Assembly: GCA_947561585.1 (NCBI GenBank)
Contig: CANNZV010001039.1
Location: 123,644-187,643 of the forward strand
Length of the DNA stretch: 64,000 nucleotides
Reading direction: 5' to 3'
Origin: Caprella mutica
Taxonomy: Eukaryota; Arthropoda; Malacostraca; Amphipoda; Caprellidae
Shown: positions 34,201 to 42,530 of the stretch, piece after piece
Layout: each line of letters begins with the position of its first letter
Position numbering within the stretch: position 1 is the stretch's first letter
Notes under the pieces: model-generated
What the model was told of the DNA's origin: nothing
What the model saw: only the letters and a program-made list of their open reading frames with translations
Database searches by the model: none
Position numbers and translations under genes: made by a program

Positions 34201-35511
34201 CGACATATTGCTAAGTGAAATACTAGTTGTTTTGAACGCATTATATTAAAAACTAGCTAGAAAAGTCATACTGTTTACCAATAACTTGTTAATATTTAGT
34301 TTGTAACACTCACTTGAAATATTCCTCAGAAGGGGACGTGAGGTTGGTAGAGTTGGGCCTCTCTCCCTGGGAGGTGAGCCCATCCCAGCAGGTCTCTGTG
34401 TTCCAGGTGTGGTTGCAGTGAGTCCAGGGCAACTCTCTACTGAAGGAGGCGTAGACGAAGTGGATTGCCCAGGCTATTATCACATTGTAGTAAAAACTAA
34501 CTAGGTAAGCGACTAGCACTGCGCAGTAGCCCACTCCTGGAGAACGATGGGGGAAATGTTTTATTAAGACTTGGTACTAAATTGTGAATAGAAAATCGTT
34601 ACAGAAAATAAAAGGTATTGCCTAACTTTTTGAATCAATCGAAATGTTTAGTTATCATGTCATTAGACTAACTTAAAAGTTATATGGTAACCTCATGAAT
34701 ACAATTATGATGTCACAAGGACAGTCATTACGTCACTCACCCACTCATGACGTCACTAAAATTTAGAACCGTTACGTCACTCTCACACTCATGACGTCAC
34801 TCAACATTCATTATGTCACTCACACACTCATGACGTCCCTTAGACAGCTGTGACGTCACACTCACCTCTGAACAAGGGGCATATCCTCCACACAGTGATG
34901 GGCCCCTGTCTGTTGTACTGTCCCAGCACCAGCTCCATGAAGAAAAGGGGTAGTGCCCCGAAAGCTGTGATGAGGAAGTAGGGGAGGAGGAAGGCACCTG
35001 GTGGGGGTACAAAGGGGGTTATGGGGGCATTGGTAGATTATAGTGTGATCCATACCTTGAAGAGTATGACCTTGGATTTATTAGGTAAATTTGTAACTTT
35101 ATCATCAGGCAAAATTTGATGCAAACAATAAATTCTAGTCAAAATTCAATTTGGGGAAGGACTTATAATGAAATATTAATTCATAGTGACACTAAAATAC
35201 TAAAAATTACTGTACAATTAATTCACTTCCCCCATTAACTCACTTCCCCCATTACCTCACTTCCCCCATTAACTCACCTCCACCATTCCTGTAGCAAAGG
35301 AAGGGGAACCGCCACACGTTAGCAAGATCCACCGCAAACCCGATGATGGAGAGGAGGAAGTCCATCCCCTTCCCCCAGGACTCTCTGCCATCATTGGGGG
35401 GAAGGTCGTCTTTGTGGGGGGTGAGTGTACCGTCTTCATTCTGAAGGGTGGTGTCAGTGGAGTTCAGTGGTACGCATTCGGGGGAAGGCACTTCCGCGTT
35501 GTTCTGCTTCC
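25045..35511 (-). CDS. Sodium/chloride-dependent monoamine transporter (SLC6), partial, 11 exons
   Basis: Plasma-membrane neurotransmitter:sodium symporter. The eleven exons join in phase to about 577-583 residues covering TM1-TM12; the exon with the start codon is not found. In human SERT numbering the Na1 and Na2 ligands (Ala96, Asp98, Asn101, Asp437, Ser438) and the chloride ligands (Tyr121, Gln332, Ser336, Asn368, Ser372) all have identical counterparts. TM1 [12 protein letters not shown] carries the Asp that binds the substrate amine, so a monoamine rather than an amino acid is expected. TM3 FYYNVIIAW and TM8 LGLDSGMGG resemble dopamine, noradrenaline and octopamine transporters more than serotonin transporters. 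The long extracellular loop 2 has a Cys pair and several N-glycosylation sites. The exact substrate cannot be decided from sequence. Confidence 0.93.
25487..25628. mobile_element. MITE (GGGTAAGTT family) in SLC6 intron
   Basis: AGGGTAAGCTCCGTATTATA at the left and AACTGTTCGATAACTCGAAA then TGACCCTA at the right form the inverted termini. It sits between the TM11 and TM12 exons. 142 bp, non-coding, TA at the edges. Confidence 0.8.
25653..25759 (-). CDS. SLC6 exon with TM11
   Basis: 107 nt between acceptor CCGCAG and donor GTGAGG. Completes the Gly codon of the previous exon and encodes [14 protein letters not shown], the conserved loop before TM11, then TM11 ([17 protein letters not shown]). 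Ends in phase 0. Confidence 0.92.
25869..25968 (-). CDS. SLC6 exon with end of TM9 and TM10
   Basis: 100 nt, acceptor TTTCAG and donor GTAAGT. Encodes [15 protein letters not shown] and TM10 ([12 protein letters not shown]). The family motif is GG-Y-F/V plus an acidic residue; the short FCH before GG in the previous exon gives a TM9 spacing close to that of serotonin transporters. Confidence 0.93.
26418..27350. mobile_element. 933-bp near-palindromic foldback element in SLC6 intron
   Basis: Ends CAGTATGGGCCACAAAAATA and its complement, flanked by TA, as in Tc1/mariner-type elements. The arms pair for about 360 bp each with scattered differences and small indels, and the smaller foldback MITE at 26783-26947 occupies the exact centre. 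It lies between the TM9 and TM10 exons. A short open run with a GAG|GTAAGT donor-like site occurs in the left arm (minus strand), but no transposase motif is visible. Confidence 0.85.
26783..26947. mobile_element. Foldback MITE (GCAAGTGTGAAG family), copy 2
   Basis: TTAAGACCCGCTTCACACTT at the left and its complement at the right, with TTAA at both edges. Same family as 3496-3635. It forms the core of the larger palindrome, so the outer arms may have arisen by inverted duplication of its flank. Confidence 0.8.
27385..27595. repeat. 19-bp minisatellite seeded from a MITE core
   Basis: About nine copies of ATCATGGATACATGATAGT. The array starts beside GATACCTGCAGGTATCATG, the palindromic core found inside the GGGTAAGTT MITEs at 36937 and 45992. 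It lies in the intron after the TM9 exon. Confidence 0.85.
27738..27878 (-). CDS. SLC6 exon with TM9
   Basis: 141 nt, acceptor TTCCAG, donor CAT|GTGAGT, phase 0 at both ends. Encodes [15 protein letters not shown], the TM8-TM9 linker, and TM9 ([18 protein letters not shown]). The frame fixes the donor of the preceding exon at the second GT (TCTGGT|GTAAG). Confidence 0.93.
28199..28276. repeat. 20-bp tandem repeat, four copies
   Basis: GGTGATAGTGTGACTTTCAC repeated four times in the SLC6 intron between the TM8 and TM9 exons. Just to the left (27920-28150) GAGTCAATTTGACTC-like palindromic phrases recur several times. Confidence 0.85.
28575..28687 (-). CDS. SLC6 exon with TM8
   Basis: 113 nt, acceptor TACTCAG. 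Encodes [16 protein letters not shown] and TM8 ending LGLDSG. The Leu, Asp and Ser of LGLDS are sodium-site-2 ligands in the family. The GPGL-F-YPEA pattern resembles dopamine/noradrenaline-type members. Confidence 0.93.
28759..28895. mobile_element. MITE (GGGTAAGTT family) in SLC6 intron
   Basis: GGTAAGTTACGATTTGTCGG at the left and GACCGAAGATGTGAAACC then GACAATTCGTAAC at the right. A diverged copy, about 137 bp. Confidence 0.7.
29163..29380. mobile_element. MITE (GGGTAAGTT family) in SLC6 intron
   Basis: AGGGTAAGTTACGAATTATC and GGTCATAAAAGAAAAAAC at the left are mirrored at the right. An inner inverted repeat (CAGTGCTATCTAATA and complement) makes the whole element foldback. It lies about 70 bp downstream of the TM6/TM7 exon. 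Confidence 0.85.
29448..29676 (-). CDS. SLC6 exon with TM6 and TM7
   Basis: 229 nt, acceptor TTCCCACAG, donor GTGAGG. Encodes [19 protein letters not shown] (TM6a and the unwound region), LAYASYNQF (TM6b) and TM7 ([16 protein letters not shown]). Gln and Ser of QVFFS and Asn and Ser of NAFTS correspond to the chloride site. The phase-1 end joins GAT G to GT CCT of the next exon. Confidence 0.95.
29929..29992. promoter_or_regulatory. Cluster of three CRE-type octamers in SLC6 intron
   Basis: TGACGTCA occurs at 29929-29936, 29956-29963 and 29985-29992. This octamer is the consensus CREB/ATF site. Binding or enhancer function is inferred only. Similar octamers are dense in the intron after the TM2 exon and in the array beyond the last exon. 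Confidence 0.4.
30178..30332. mobile_element. MITE (GGGTAAGTT family) in SLC6 intron
   Basis: AGGATAAGTTCCAAGTTAAT at the left and ATAACTCGTAAGTTACCCTA at the right, with GGTCATATAATAAAAA and its inverted counterpart just inside. About 155 bp. Confidence 0.8.
30568..31408. repeat. 20-bp minisatellite in SLC6 intron
   Basis: About 42 copies of ATCTCAACCCCACACTTCAT, with variants CCGCAC, CCATAC and ATCCC. A block of variants is repeated around 30640-30780 and 30880-31000, suggesting unequal exchange. Confidence 0.95.
31630..32034. other. Diverged precursors of the 40-bp repeat
   Basis: Two degenerate units with ACTAGTGTACCAGT and ACTGGTA lie at about 31637-31715. The rest holds nothing I can support. 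Confidence 0.5.
32035..32318. repeat. 40-bp minisatellite starting at the SLC6 TM5-exon donor
   Basis: Seven copies of a 40-bp unit (TCTATTAACTAGTGTACCAG, then TGTAGTGGTAGGTATTATTA). Its right edge is the 5' splice site itself: on the coding strand the donor GTAATAACTACCAGTACAC aligns with the unit's ATAATACCTACCACTACAC, and ACACAG|GTAAAC follows in the first unit. Confidence 0.9.
32319..32458 (-). CDS. SLC6 exon with TM5
   Basis: 140 nt, acceptor TTTCTCTCTCTAG, donor CAG|GTAATA. Encodes [20 protein letters not shown] (TM5) and [17 protein letters not shown], an extracellular-loop-3 motif typical of the family. Both splice sites are the edges of minisatellites: a 36-bp array upstream and a 40-bp array downstream. 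The exon starts GTAAGG directly after the acceptor, so acceptor and donor-like motifs are juxtaposed. Confidence 0.95.
32459..33475. repeat. 36-bp minisatellite of duplicated 3' splice sites
   Basis: About 28 copies of a 36-bp unit. On the transporter strand each unit reads TTTTCTCTCTAGGTAGGTAC then ATAGATCACTAATG; the last unit is the acceptor of the TM5 exon. Every unit keeps a pyrimidine tract and AG, and follows it with GTAGGT or GTAAGT, a donor-like sequence. The plus-strand open frame at 32517-33341 ([12 protein letters not shown]) is a by-product of the 36-bp period and not a gene. Confidence 0.95.
33525..33582 (+). repeat. Dispersed repeat with terminal hairpin, 3' end only
   Basis: AAATAAATAAACGACGGCTA, then the hairpin ACCTTCCCGCATTCTGCGAA at 33560-33582, matches the end of the copy at 62.5-63.1 kb. 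The body of the element is missing. It lies in the SLC6 intron between the TM4 and TM5 exons. Confidence 0.7.
33596..33765. mobile_element. MITE (GGGTAAGTT family) in SLC6 intron
   Basis: AGGGTAAATTCGAGTTACTG and GGTTCCACATTTACGAAC at the left; TTCCACAATGTGAAACAGTT and CGATAATT at the right. The right end is worn. Confidence 0.7.
33885..34018 (-). CDS. SLC6 exon with TM4
   Basis: 134 nt, acceptor TTTCAG, donor GTAAGT. Begins with one base completing an Asn codon, then [16 protein letters not shown] and TM4 ([20 protein letters not shown]), ending KSSG. The KGVK.SGK motif continues across the next junction. Confidence 0.94.
34314..34536 (-). CDS. SLC6 exon with TM3 and extracellular loop 2
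   Basis: 223 nt, acceptor TCTCCAG, donor AA|GTGAGT. Encodes [19 protein letters not shown] (TM3, with the Tyr equivalent to SERT Tyr176) and loop 2, with [16 protein letters not shown]: two Cys of the conserved disulfide and candidate N-glycosylation sites NHT, NST and NLT. Val before SFYY is as in dopamine-type transporters. Confidence 0.95.
34685..34864. repeat. Degenerate repeat of a splice donor with CRE octamers
   Basis: On the coding strand the donor GTGAGTGTGACGTCA is followed by five or six degenerate units of about 18-20 bp with GTGAGTGACGTCATGA as their best form. Full TGACGTCA octamers are at 34748, 34792 and 34851, and TTACGTCA at 34728 and 34772. The array begins at the donor of the TM2 exon, as similar arrays do at two other exons of this gene. 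Confidence 0.75.
34866..34997 (-). CDS. SLC6 exon with TM2
   Basis: 132 nt, acceptor CCACCAG, donor G|GTGAGT. Encodes [19 protein letters not shown] (TM2, Tyr equivalent to SERT Tyr121 of the chloride site) and [20 protein letters not shown], the conserved GQ-R-G intracellular loop 1. Confidence 0.95.
35222..35277. repeat. 17-bp repeat of the SLC6 TM1-exon splice donor
   Basis: On the coding strand GTGAGTTAATGGGGGAA occurs three times in tandem (one copy GTGAGGTAAT) and a fourth partial GTGAATTAAT follows. The first copy is the functional donor after GGTGGAG. Each repeat presents a donor-like GTGAG or GTGAA, spaced 17 nt apart. Confidence 0.9.
35278..35511 (-). CDS. SLC6 exon with N-terminal tail and TM1
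   Basis: 234 nt, acceptor TTTCCCAG at 35512; it begins with two bases that complete a codon, so an upstream coding exon must exist. The cytoplasmic tail ([15 protein letters not shown] and on) leads to TM1: [20 protein letters not shown], then [13 protein letters not shown]. The Asp in VDLAN is the monoamine-specific residue. The open frame continues left of the acceptor for some codons, but these are low-complexity and follow a good acceptor, so I treat them as intron. Confidence 0.93.
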
Positions 35512-36215
35512 CTGGGAAAGTGAGTTGGTAAATTATTAATTGAATGGAAATGCAGGGGAGAGTGGGGGGTAGAGGTGGGGAGAGGAGTGGGGGGAGATGA
35601 GTGGTGGGAGAATATAAAATAAGAATATATACAATATGATACAATTTTAATAGTTATTTATCGGTAAAAAGAAACTAAAAATAACTATTAAATTAATTAT
35701 ACTTATTAATTATATCATTTAATTATACTAACAACATTCATCATAATTGGAGCATGAATTTACAGTTCTAACGAAAGTTGTCGAAATAACTCTAAAAGTA
35801 GTCTTAATAGTTCTAAAAAAATATTCGTTACAATATCAGAGTTTGTACTGATATTTACTAATTTTCTTTAATTTCACATTATAGAAAACTTTGATAATTA
35901 TCGTTCCAAAGTAACCATGTCATTCAAATATTTCATGTATATTTATTAAAAACGGATAATCTTTAATGTTTGATTATTATTCGTAGAACTTACGCAACAT
36001 TCAAGGCAGCTATGTACATGTATTTGACTATTGTGTATATTGAATTGTAAATAAAACTATTTTCCTAAATCTTACGTATTTTATTTTATAATAAACAAAC
36101 AATATGAAGGAAACCGAAACAAAAAGTTACCCAAAAAACAATGTCACAGCCAAATAAGAAAATACAACAACAAAACTCAAATGGAATAGCACAAGACAAA
36201 TACAAAACAGTGAGA
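35512..36215. other. SLC6 5' intron or upstream region, first exon not found
   Basis: AT-rich sequence. No start codon exon that joins in phase 1 to the acceptor at 35512 can be supported, so the transporter's first exon and promoter are probably farther right or too short to recognise. Confidence 0.5.
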
Positions 36216-36520
36216 GCTTGAACGAGCACTCTTGGAGCGCATACTTTCGCCGTCGCTTTAGTCTATTTGGACTTTTTCTTGACCTTGACTTCGAATTCGA
36301 TTGCTCTCGAATTCTAACCAAATGGTTCCTGAATAATGACACATCGTCCTACCTAATTTAAGGCAATTTGTTTGAATACTTTTGAGTTACAAATGATATT
36401 GACCTTGACCTTTGACTCGATCACTTCCAAAATCTTGCTTTTTCAGTTATGCAAATAAAAAGGTGACAAATAAATAACACGCCGTTTAAAATATAACCTT
36501 CCGCAATATTGCAAGGGTAA
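36216..36520 (+). repeat. Dispersed repeat with terminal hairpin, copy 3
   Basis: Starts GAGCACTCTTGGAGCGCATA, followed by CTTTCGCC; contains ATTGACCTTGACCTTTGACT, TTTTCAGTTATGCAAATAAA and the end hairpin ACCTTCCGCAATATTGCAAG at 36496-36518. The same order of motifs is found at 62530-63126. Confidence 0.7.
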
Positions 36521-36936
36521 TAATTTTTAATGTAAAATAGGTACAAGTTATTTTACAATTAAACAATTACAAATTATTACAAGAAATTAGCCTTTTGTTG
36601 CTCATTATAATTTTCAACTTTGAGAAGATTGTTTAAATTTAGTTAAATTTTCCAATTCGGTTTTATTTACCAATAATTATTTTAGTTCGTTTTTTTGTGG
36701 AAAATGACTATGAAAATGTGAATGATATGGCATACTAATTAAATGCCTCGTCAATGTTTAATTATAATAATAATATAATATTCTGTTACAGGTATGTCTC
36801 ACATGTAAAGCGTGATTTATTCATGAAACTTTAATTTTACTTTCAAAATAACTCTTATAGCATAAGAACTAAAAATCCGTTCTCTAATTATAATATTTGT
36901 CTATTCAAACTACGAGGCAATCGTTATATCCAATAC
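36521..36936. other. Intergenic, no feature recognised
   Basis: AT-rich, no supported feature. Confidence 0.45.
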
Positions 36937-37151
36937 AGGGTTAGTTTCGAGTTACCAGACAATTCAACATTTTCGATCATTTGAGTAAAAATGTATTAGT
37001 TATCATTATTTAACTTGTTATTTCACTTGGTATCCATGATACTCGCAGGTATCATGGGTACCAAGTAAGAAAAGGAAAATATTAATTATTATCAAATACC
37101 TCTTCTCACATGATCGGAACAGTGGAATGGTGCAATAACTAGTAACATGCC
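36937..37151. mobile_element. MITE (GGGTAAGTT family) with palindromic core
   Basis: AGGGTTAGTTTCGAGTTACC at the left, CACATGATCGGAACAGTGGA and AATAACTAGTAACATGCCCC at the right. In the centre, TGGTATCCATGATACTCGCA and the complementary GGTATCATGGGTACCA form a palindrome like that at 46085-46125. Confidence 0.8.
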
Positions 37152-38135
37152 CCTGTGAGTGCATGCTTTGTTTCCTTTTGAAGCTGTAGCACCTCAGTCA
37201 CAAAGTTTACTTTGTAAGTACATACTCTGGGGAAACTTAGTGGGAATTATCCCCTCAAAATCTACTTTGTTCTTAAGAAATCTCCCTGCTTTGACACCAT
37301 TGCTATACTGTACAGTGAATTGCTATAGCGACCATTCGGCTACTGCGACCAAGAAAATTATATTATTGTTTTGCGCTAAGGAACGATTAGATATAAAGAA
37401 TTTAAAAGTCCTCTCCAAGTAATTTTCTAATATTTCAATTACGTTCAATCCATTTTTCTGCAAATCCCATGAAATTTGATATAAATTATTTTATATCCGC
37501 TTTCAAAGATTTTATAATTAATACATCATAATATCCTAGTTTTTAATTTTAAGTCTAAAGAAAAAGAGTGTATTGTTTGTTTTGAATGTCAACTAGGTAG
37601 GTATAGCCTTTTTATTATTAGATAGTCGGGTAAAAGTAGAAAAGAGAAGTACTGTAGAACCTTAATTATGTTCATGTAATCATTAACTGCTTGAACGAAA
37701 ACCAAACACGCATTGTTTGTTTATAAAATCCTAATTTGAAATCAAAACAAAGAGCGTAGAATCTTTTTCTTCAGCGTCAGATTAGTGTTTCGGACAATTG
37801 TTACACACAGAGTATTGAAAACTTTAAAAGCATGTAGAAAAGTAAATCCTGAACCAAATTTTATGCAATTTGATGAGTGATCCTAGAAATTATTTGTATA
37901 ATATTATGTAATAAACTCAATTTTTCATGACACAATTAGTACAGGGGGTGCATATAGACCCCCTTCGGCTTTTATGTATAGCTCCCATAAAATGTAGTGA
38001 GCTTCATGAGATTTCAAGACATTTTAAGTTTGTAATTTATACATCTTTTAGATTAATCACGTAGAATAATTCTCATTGCTTTGATGAGTTAGGTAAGAGT
38101 GTTTGAAAAATGGAAATTAAATAGTCAATACAAAG
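37152..38135. other. Intergenic, possible transposon debris
   Basis: The open frame at 37159-37422 has no recognised family. Near 37310-37365, ACTGTACAGTGAATTGCTAT then AGCGACCATTCGG resembles the termini of the element at 42531-43118. The rest is AT-rich with nothing supported. Confidence 0.4.
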
Positions 38136-38139
38136 AATA

Positions 38140-38270
38140 TAAAAAAAAACAGGTGAGAAATAGACAGGTAAGAAATAGACAGATGAGAAAGAATATAAAA
38201 TAGACAGGTAAGAAAAAGACAGATGAGAAAGAATATAAAATAGACAGGTGAGAAATAGACAGGTATAATA
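38140..38270. repeat. Short tandem repeat, AGACAGRTRAGAAA-type
   Basis: Units of 15-37 bp built from TAGACAGGTAAGAAA and AGATGAGAAAGAATATAAAA. Non-coding. Confidence 0.75.
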
Positions 38271-38845
38271 TCTCTGTGAGAAATATCTTCAATAAGATCT
38301 CTAGGAATTTGTCGTTTGAAGTTTGCCTCAGTGTTATTTTCCTGATTTGTAAAGAAATTTAAAATGAGCATACAATAAAAAAGGTAATAAACTGCGGACC
38401 CTATTTTGCATACCCTATTTATTTATGTACTGTACTAAGGTCACAAATAATAAAATATCAACAAATTTGTCTCCCATACAAATGATATTCACCAAGACAG
38501 GCAATAAAGAAAACCTACTTTCTAATGAATTTTTTCATTGCGTTTCATAATAAATTCTTATGAACCGTCTTTCAAAACATGGAAAATGATTTGGCAAGAT
38601 TTTCCCCATTCTTTCTTTTATTGGGGGAAAAGATGGGGAAAGTTGGGGAAAAGGTGTTGAATGAGTGAGGACAGCATTAGAATTCGTAGTGAAGTCAGAC
38701 ATATTGAAATACCTCGCACTGGTGGTATGCTCTGGCATTCCAGTGGCATTTAGATGGCCTGGAGAATGGCATGATGGACTGGACATACGCCATGGCATTT
38801 TTATTGACTGTAGTAGACACTGTAGATGAAAACGCCTGTAGAATG
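38271..38845. other. Intergenic, no feature recognised
   Basis: No gene or element supported. A G/A-rich stretch (TTGGGGGAAAAGATGGGG) lies near 38620. Confidence 0.45.
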
Positions 38846-39800
38846 TGTAAAAATAAGGCCTGTAGACATTGTAGATAGAGGCCCGTAGATGTAAGGCCTG
38901 TAGACACTGTAGATAGAGGCCTGTAGATGTAAGGCCTGTAGACACTGTAGATAGAGGCCTGTAGATGTAAGGCCTGTAGACACTGTAGATAGAGGCCTGT
39001 AGATGTAAGGCCTGTAGATAGAGGCCTGTAGATGTAAGGCCTGTAGATAGAGGCCTGTAGATGTAAGGCCTGTAGACACTGTAGATAAAACGCCTGTAAA
39101 CTCTGTGGATAGTGAGGCCTGTAGACACTGTAGGAAGAAGCAATTAGACACTGTAGATGGTGAAGCCTGTAGACACTGCAGGTGATGAGGCCTGTAGACA
39201 CTGTAGATAGAGGCCTGTAGACACTGTAGATAGAGGCCAGTAGGCTCTGTAGATAGAGGCCTGTAGACAATGTAGATAGAGGCCTGTAGACACTGTAGAT
39301 GGTGAAGTCTGTAGACACTGTAGATGGTGAGGCATGTAGACACTGTAGATAGTGAGGCATGTAGACACTGTAGATGGTGAGGCATGTAGACACTGTAGAT
39401 GGTGAGGTATGTAGACACTGTAGAATGCAGATGGTGAGGCCTGTAGACTCTGAAGACAGAAGCCTGTAAACAGTGTAAATACAGGCCTGTAGACACTGTA
39501 AATGCAAACCTGTAGAAACTGTAAATACAGGCCTGTAGACACTGTAAATGCAGGCCTGTAGACACTGTAAATACAGGCCTGTATACACTGTAGATAGAGG
39601 CCTGTAAACACTGTAGATACAGGCCTGTAGACACTGTAGATAGAGGCCTGTAGACACTGTAGATAGAGGCCTGTAGACACTGTAGATAGAGGCCTGTAGA
39701 CACTGTAGATAGAGGCCTGTAGACACTGTAGACAGAGGCCTGAAGACACTGTAGATAGAGGCCTGTAGACACTGTAAATACAGGCCTGTAGAAACTGCAC
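38846..39800. repeat. 23-bp minisatellite
   Basis: About 40 units, mostly 23 bp (GCCTGTAGACACTGTAGATA, then GAG), mixed with shorter GTAGATGTAAGGCC units at the left. Three minus-strand frames stay open for 200-340 codons (STGLYLQCLQAS and similar), because the unit rarely forms stops. They are not genes. Confidence 0.9.
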
Positions 39801-40057
39801 ATGTATTTCACATTACATCAAGTACCTATTTGTTCCAAGTGATACAAATCAGGTTAGTTTTCATTGTCCAATCTTACTTCCTGCCATCATTATTAAGTCT
39901 ATTGTTATTATAATATCATTTGGCTTAAGGAGAATATTCCATTGTATGCATCTCCTTTTCAATCGAGTGGAACTATTTCATCGGTATATCGGTTATCAAA
40001 CACTGACGGAACTGACGAGATGAAACCTTCAGACTGTTATTGCTTTCTCGAGTGTTT

Positions 40058-40925
40058 CACCAGATATTGTTATGAAGGTAGATATTGTTATGAAGGTAGA
40101 TATTGTTATGTAGGTAGATATTGTTATGAAGGTAGTAGATATTGTTATGAAGGTAGATATTGTTATGAAGGTAGATATTGTTATGAAGGTAGATATTGTT
40201 ATGTAGGTAGATATTGTTATGAAGGTAGTAGATATTGTTATGAAGGTAGATATTGTTATGAAGGTAGATATTGTTATGAAGGTAGATATTGTTATGAAGG
40301 TAGATATTGTTATGAAGGTAGATATTGTTATGAAGGTAGATATTGTTTTGAAGGTAGATATTGTTATGTAGGTAGATATTGTTATGAAGGTAGATATTGT
40401 TATGAAGGTAGATATTGTTATGAAGGTAGATATTGTTATGAAGGTAGATATTGTTTTGAAGGTAGATATTGTTATGAAGGTAGATATTGTTGTGTAGGTA
40501 GATATTGTTATGAAGGTAGATATTGTTATGAAGGTAAATATTGTTATGAGGGTATAGTTATGAAGGTAGATATTGTTATGAAGGTAGATATTGTTATGAA
40601 GGTAGATATTGTTATGAAGGTTGATATTGTTATGAAGGTAGATATTGTTATGAAGGTAGATATTGTTTTGAAGGTAGATATTGTTATGAAGGTAGATATT
40701 GTTATGAAGGTAGATATTGTTTTGAAGGTAGATATTGTTATGTAGGTAGATATTGTTATGAAGGTAGATATTGTTATGAAGGTAGAAATTGTTGTGTAGG
40801 TAGATATTGTTATGAAGGTAGATATTGTTATGAAGGTAAATATTGTTATGAGGGTATAGTTATGAAGGTAGATATTGTTATGAAGGTAGATATTGTTATG
40901 AAGGTAAATATTGTTATGAAGATAT
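40058..40925. repeat. 18-bp minisatellite
   Basis: About 48 copies of GAAGGTAGATATTGTTAT. A segment with GAAATTGTTGTGTAGG and ATGAGGGTATAGTTATG recurs about 300 bp later (near 40490-40560 and 40785-40865), showing a block duplication. The plus frame YCYEGR is a by-product of the 18-bp period. Confidence 0.95.
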
Positions 40926-40947
40926 TGTTACCAATGTAGATTCATAA

Positions 40948-41597
40948 CAATACACAGAACTTATTAGACTGATAGTAGATATACACAGAACTTATTAGAC
41001 TGATGCTAGATATACACAGAACTTATTAGACTGATGGTAGATGTACACAGAACTTATTAGACTGATGGTAGATATGCACAGAACTTATTAGACTGATGGA
41101 AGATGTACACAGAACTTATTAGACTGATGGTAGATATACACAGAACTTATTAGACTGATGGTAGATATACACAGAACTTATTAGACTGATGGTAGATATA
41201 CACAGAACTTATTAGACTGATGGTAGATATAAACAGAACTTATTAGACTGATGGTAGATATACACAGAACTTATTAGACTGATGGTAGATATACACAGAA
41301 CTTATTAGACTGATGGTAGATATGCACAGAACTTATTAGACTGATGGTAGATATGCACAGAACTTATTAGACTGATGGTAGATATACACAGAACTTATTA
41401 GACTGATGGTAGGTATACACAGAACTTATTAGACTGATGGTAGATATACACAGAACTTATTAGACTGATGGTAGATATACACAGAACTTATTAGACTGAT
41501 GGTAGATATACACAGAACTTATCTAACTGATGGTAGATATGCATAAATCTTATCTAACTGATGGTAGATATGCATAAATCTTATCTAACTGATGGTA
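40948..41597. repeat. 31-bp minisatellite, array 1
   Basis: About 21 copies of a 31-bp unit (ACACAGAACTTATTAGACTG, then ATGGTAGATAT). The right edge changes to GCATAAATCTTATCTAACTG. The same unit forms the array at 60172-60754, and related units occur at 61.5 and 63.2 kb. Confidence 0.95.
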
Positions 41598-41677
41598 CAC
41601 TATCTAGTTGCATCAATATAAAAATGCAATAAATTAATAATATCTTTCAAAGTGACTTGAAAACCAAATGATATACT

Positions 41678-42240
41678 TTGTGCTATACACTGATACAGTG
41701 TGCTATACACTGATACAGTGTGCTATACACTGATACAGTGTGCTATACACTGATACAGTGTGCTATACACTGATACAGTGTGCTATACACTGATACAGTG
41801 TGCTATACACTGATACAGTGTGCTATACACTGATACAGTGTGCTATGCACTGATACAGTGTGCTATGCACTGATACAGTGTGCTATACACTGATACAGTG
41901 TGCTATACACTGATACAGTGTGCTATACACTGATACAGTGTGCTATGCACTGATACAGTGTGCTATACACTGATACAGTGTGCTATACACTGATACAGTG
42001 TGCTATACACTGATACAGTGTGCTATACACTGATACAGTGTGCTATACACTGATACAGTGTGCTATACACTGATACAGTGTGCTATACACTGATACAGTG
42101 TGCTATACACTGATACAGTGTGCTATACACTGATACAGTGTGCTATACACTGATACAGTGTGATATACAGTTATTATATACAGTGTGATATACAGTTATT
42201 ATATACAGTGTGATATACAGTTATTATATACAGTGTGTTG
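41678..42240. repeat. 20-bp minisatellite and a 25-bp derivative
   Basis: About 24 nearly perfect copies of TGCTATACACTGATACAGTG, with occasional ATGCAC variants, then three copies of a 25-bp unit with GATATACAGTTATTATATAC. Confidence 0.95.
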
Positions 42241-42530
42241 ATATATTAGGATTATTATCAATTTATTATTGTTTATTTCTCATTTCATTACAGACTATCT
42301 TTAGAAATTATCTTTAGCTGAGATGTGAGATAAACTTTATAACATATTCTCTTTGTAAATTAGAGCTATAACAATCTCTATGGTGGAATAGTACATAGCA
42401 GATTTACACTCTTTTCTGCATAATTATAATGCATGTCTGATTGCATAGAAATGCATTTAAAGTTTATTTAAGTTAAGTTATTATTATTAGGGAATTACCG
42501 TCCGTTTTTACCACATAGTGGTGTTATTTT

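Noticed and set aside
38535..39811. Three overlapping minus-strand frames up to 343 codons (STGLYLQCLQAS)
   Set aside because: They lie in the 23-bp array, in three frames at once; no family similarity.
39942..40745. 267-codon Cys/Tyr-rich frame (YCYEGR repeats)
   Set aside because: 18-bp array read in frame. I considered a secreted Cys-rich repeat protein, but there is no signal peptide and the array continues beyond the frame.
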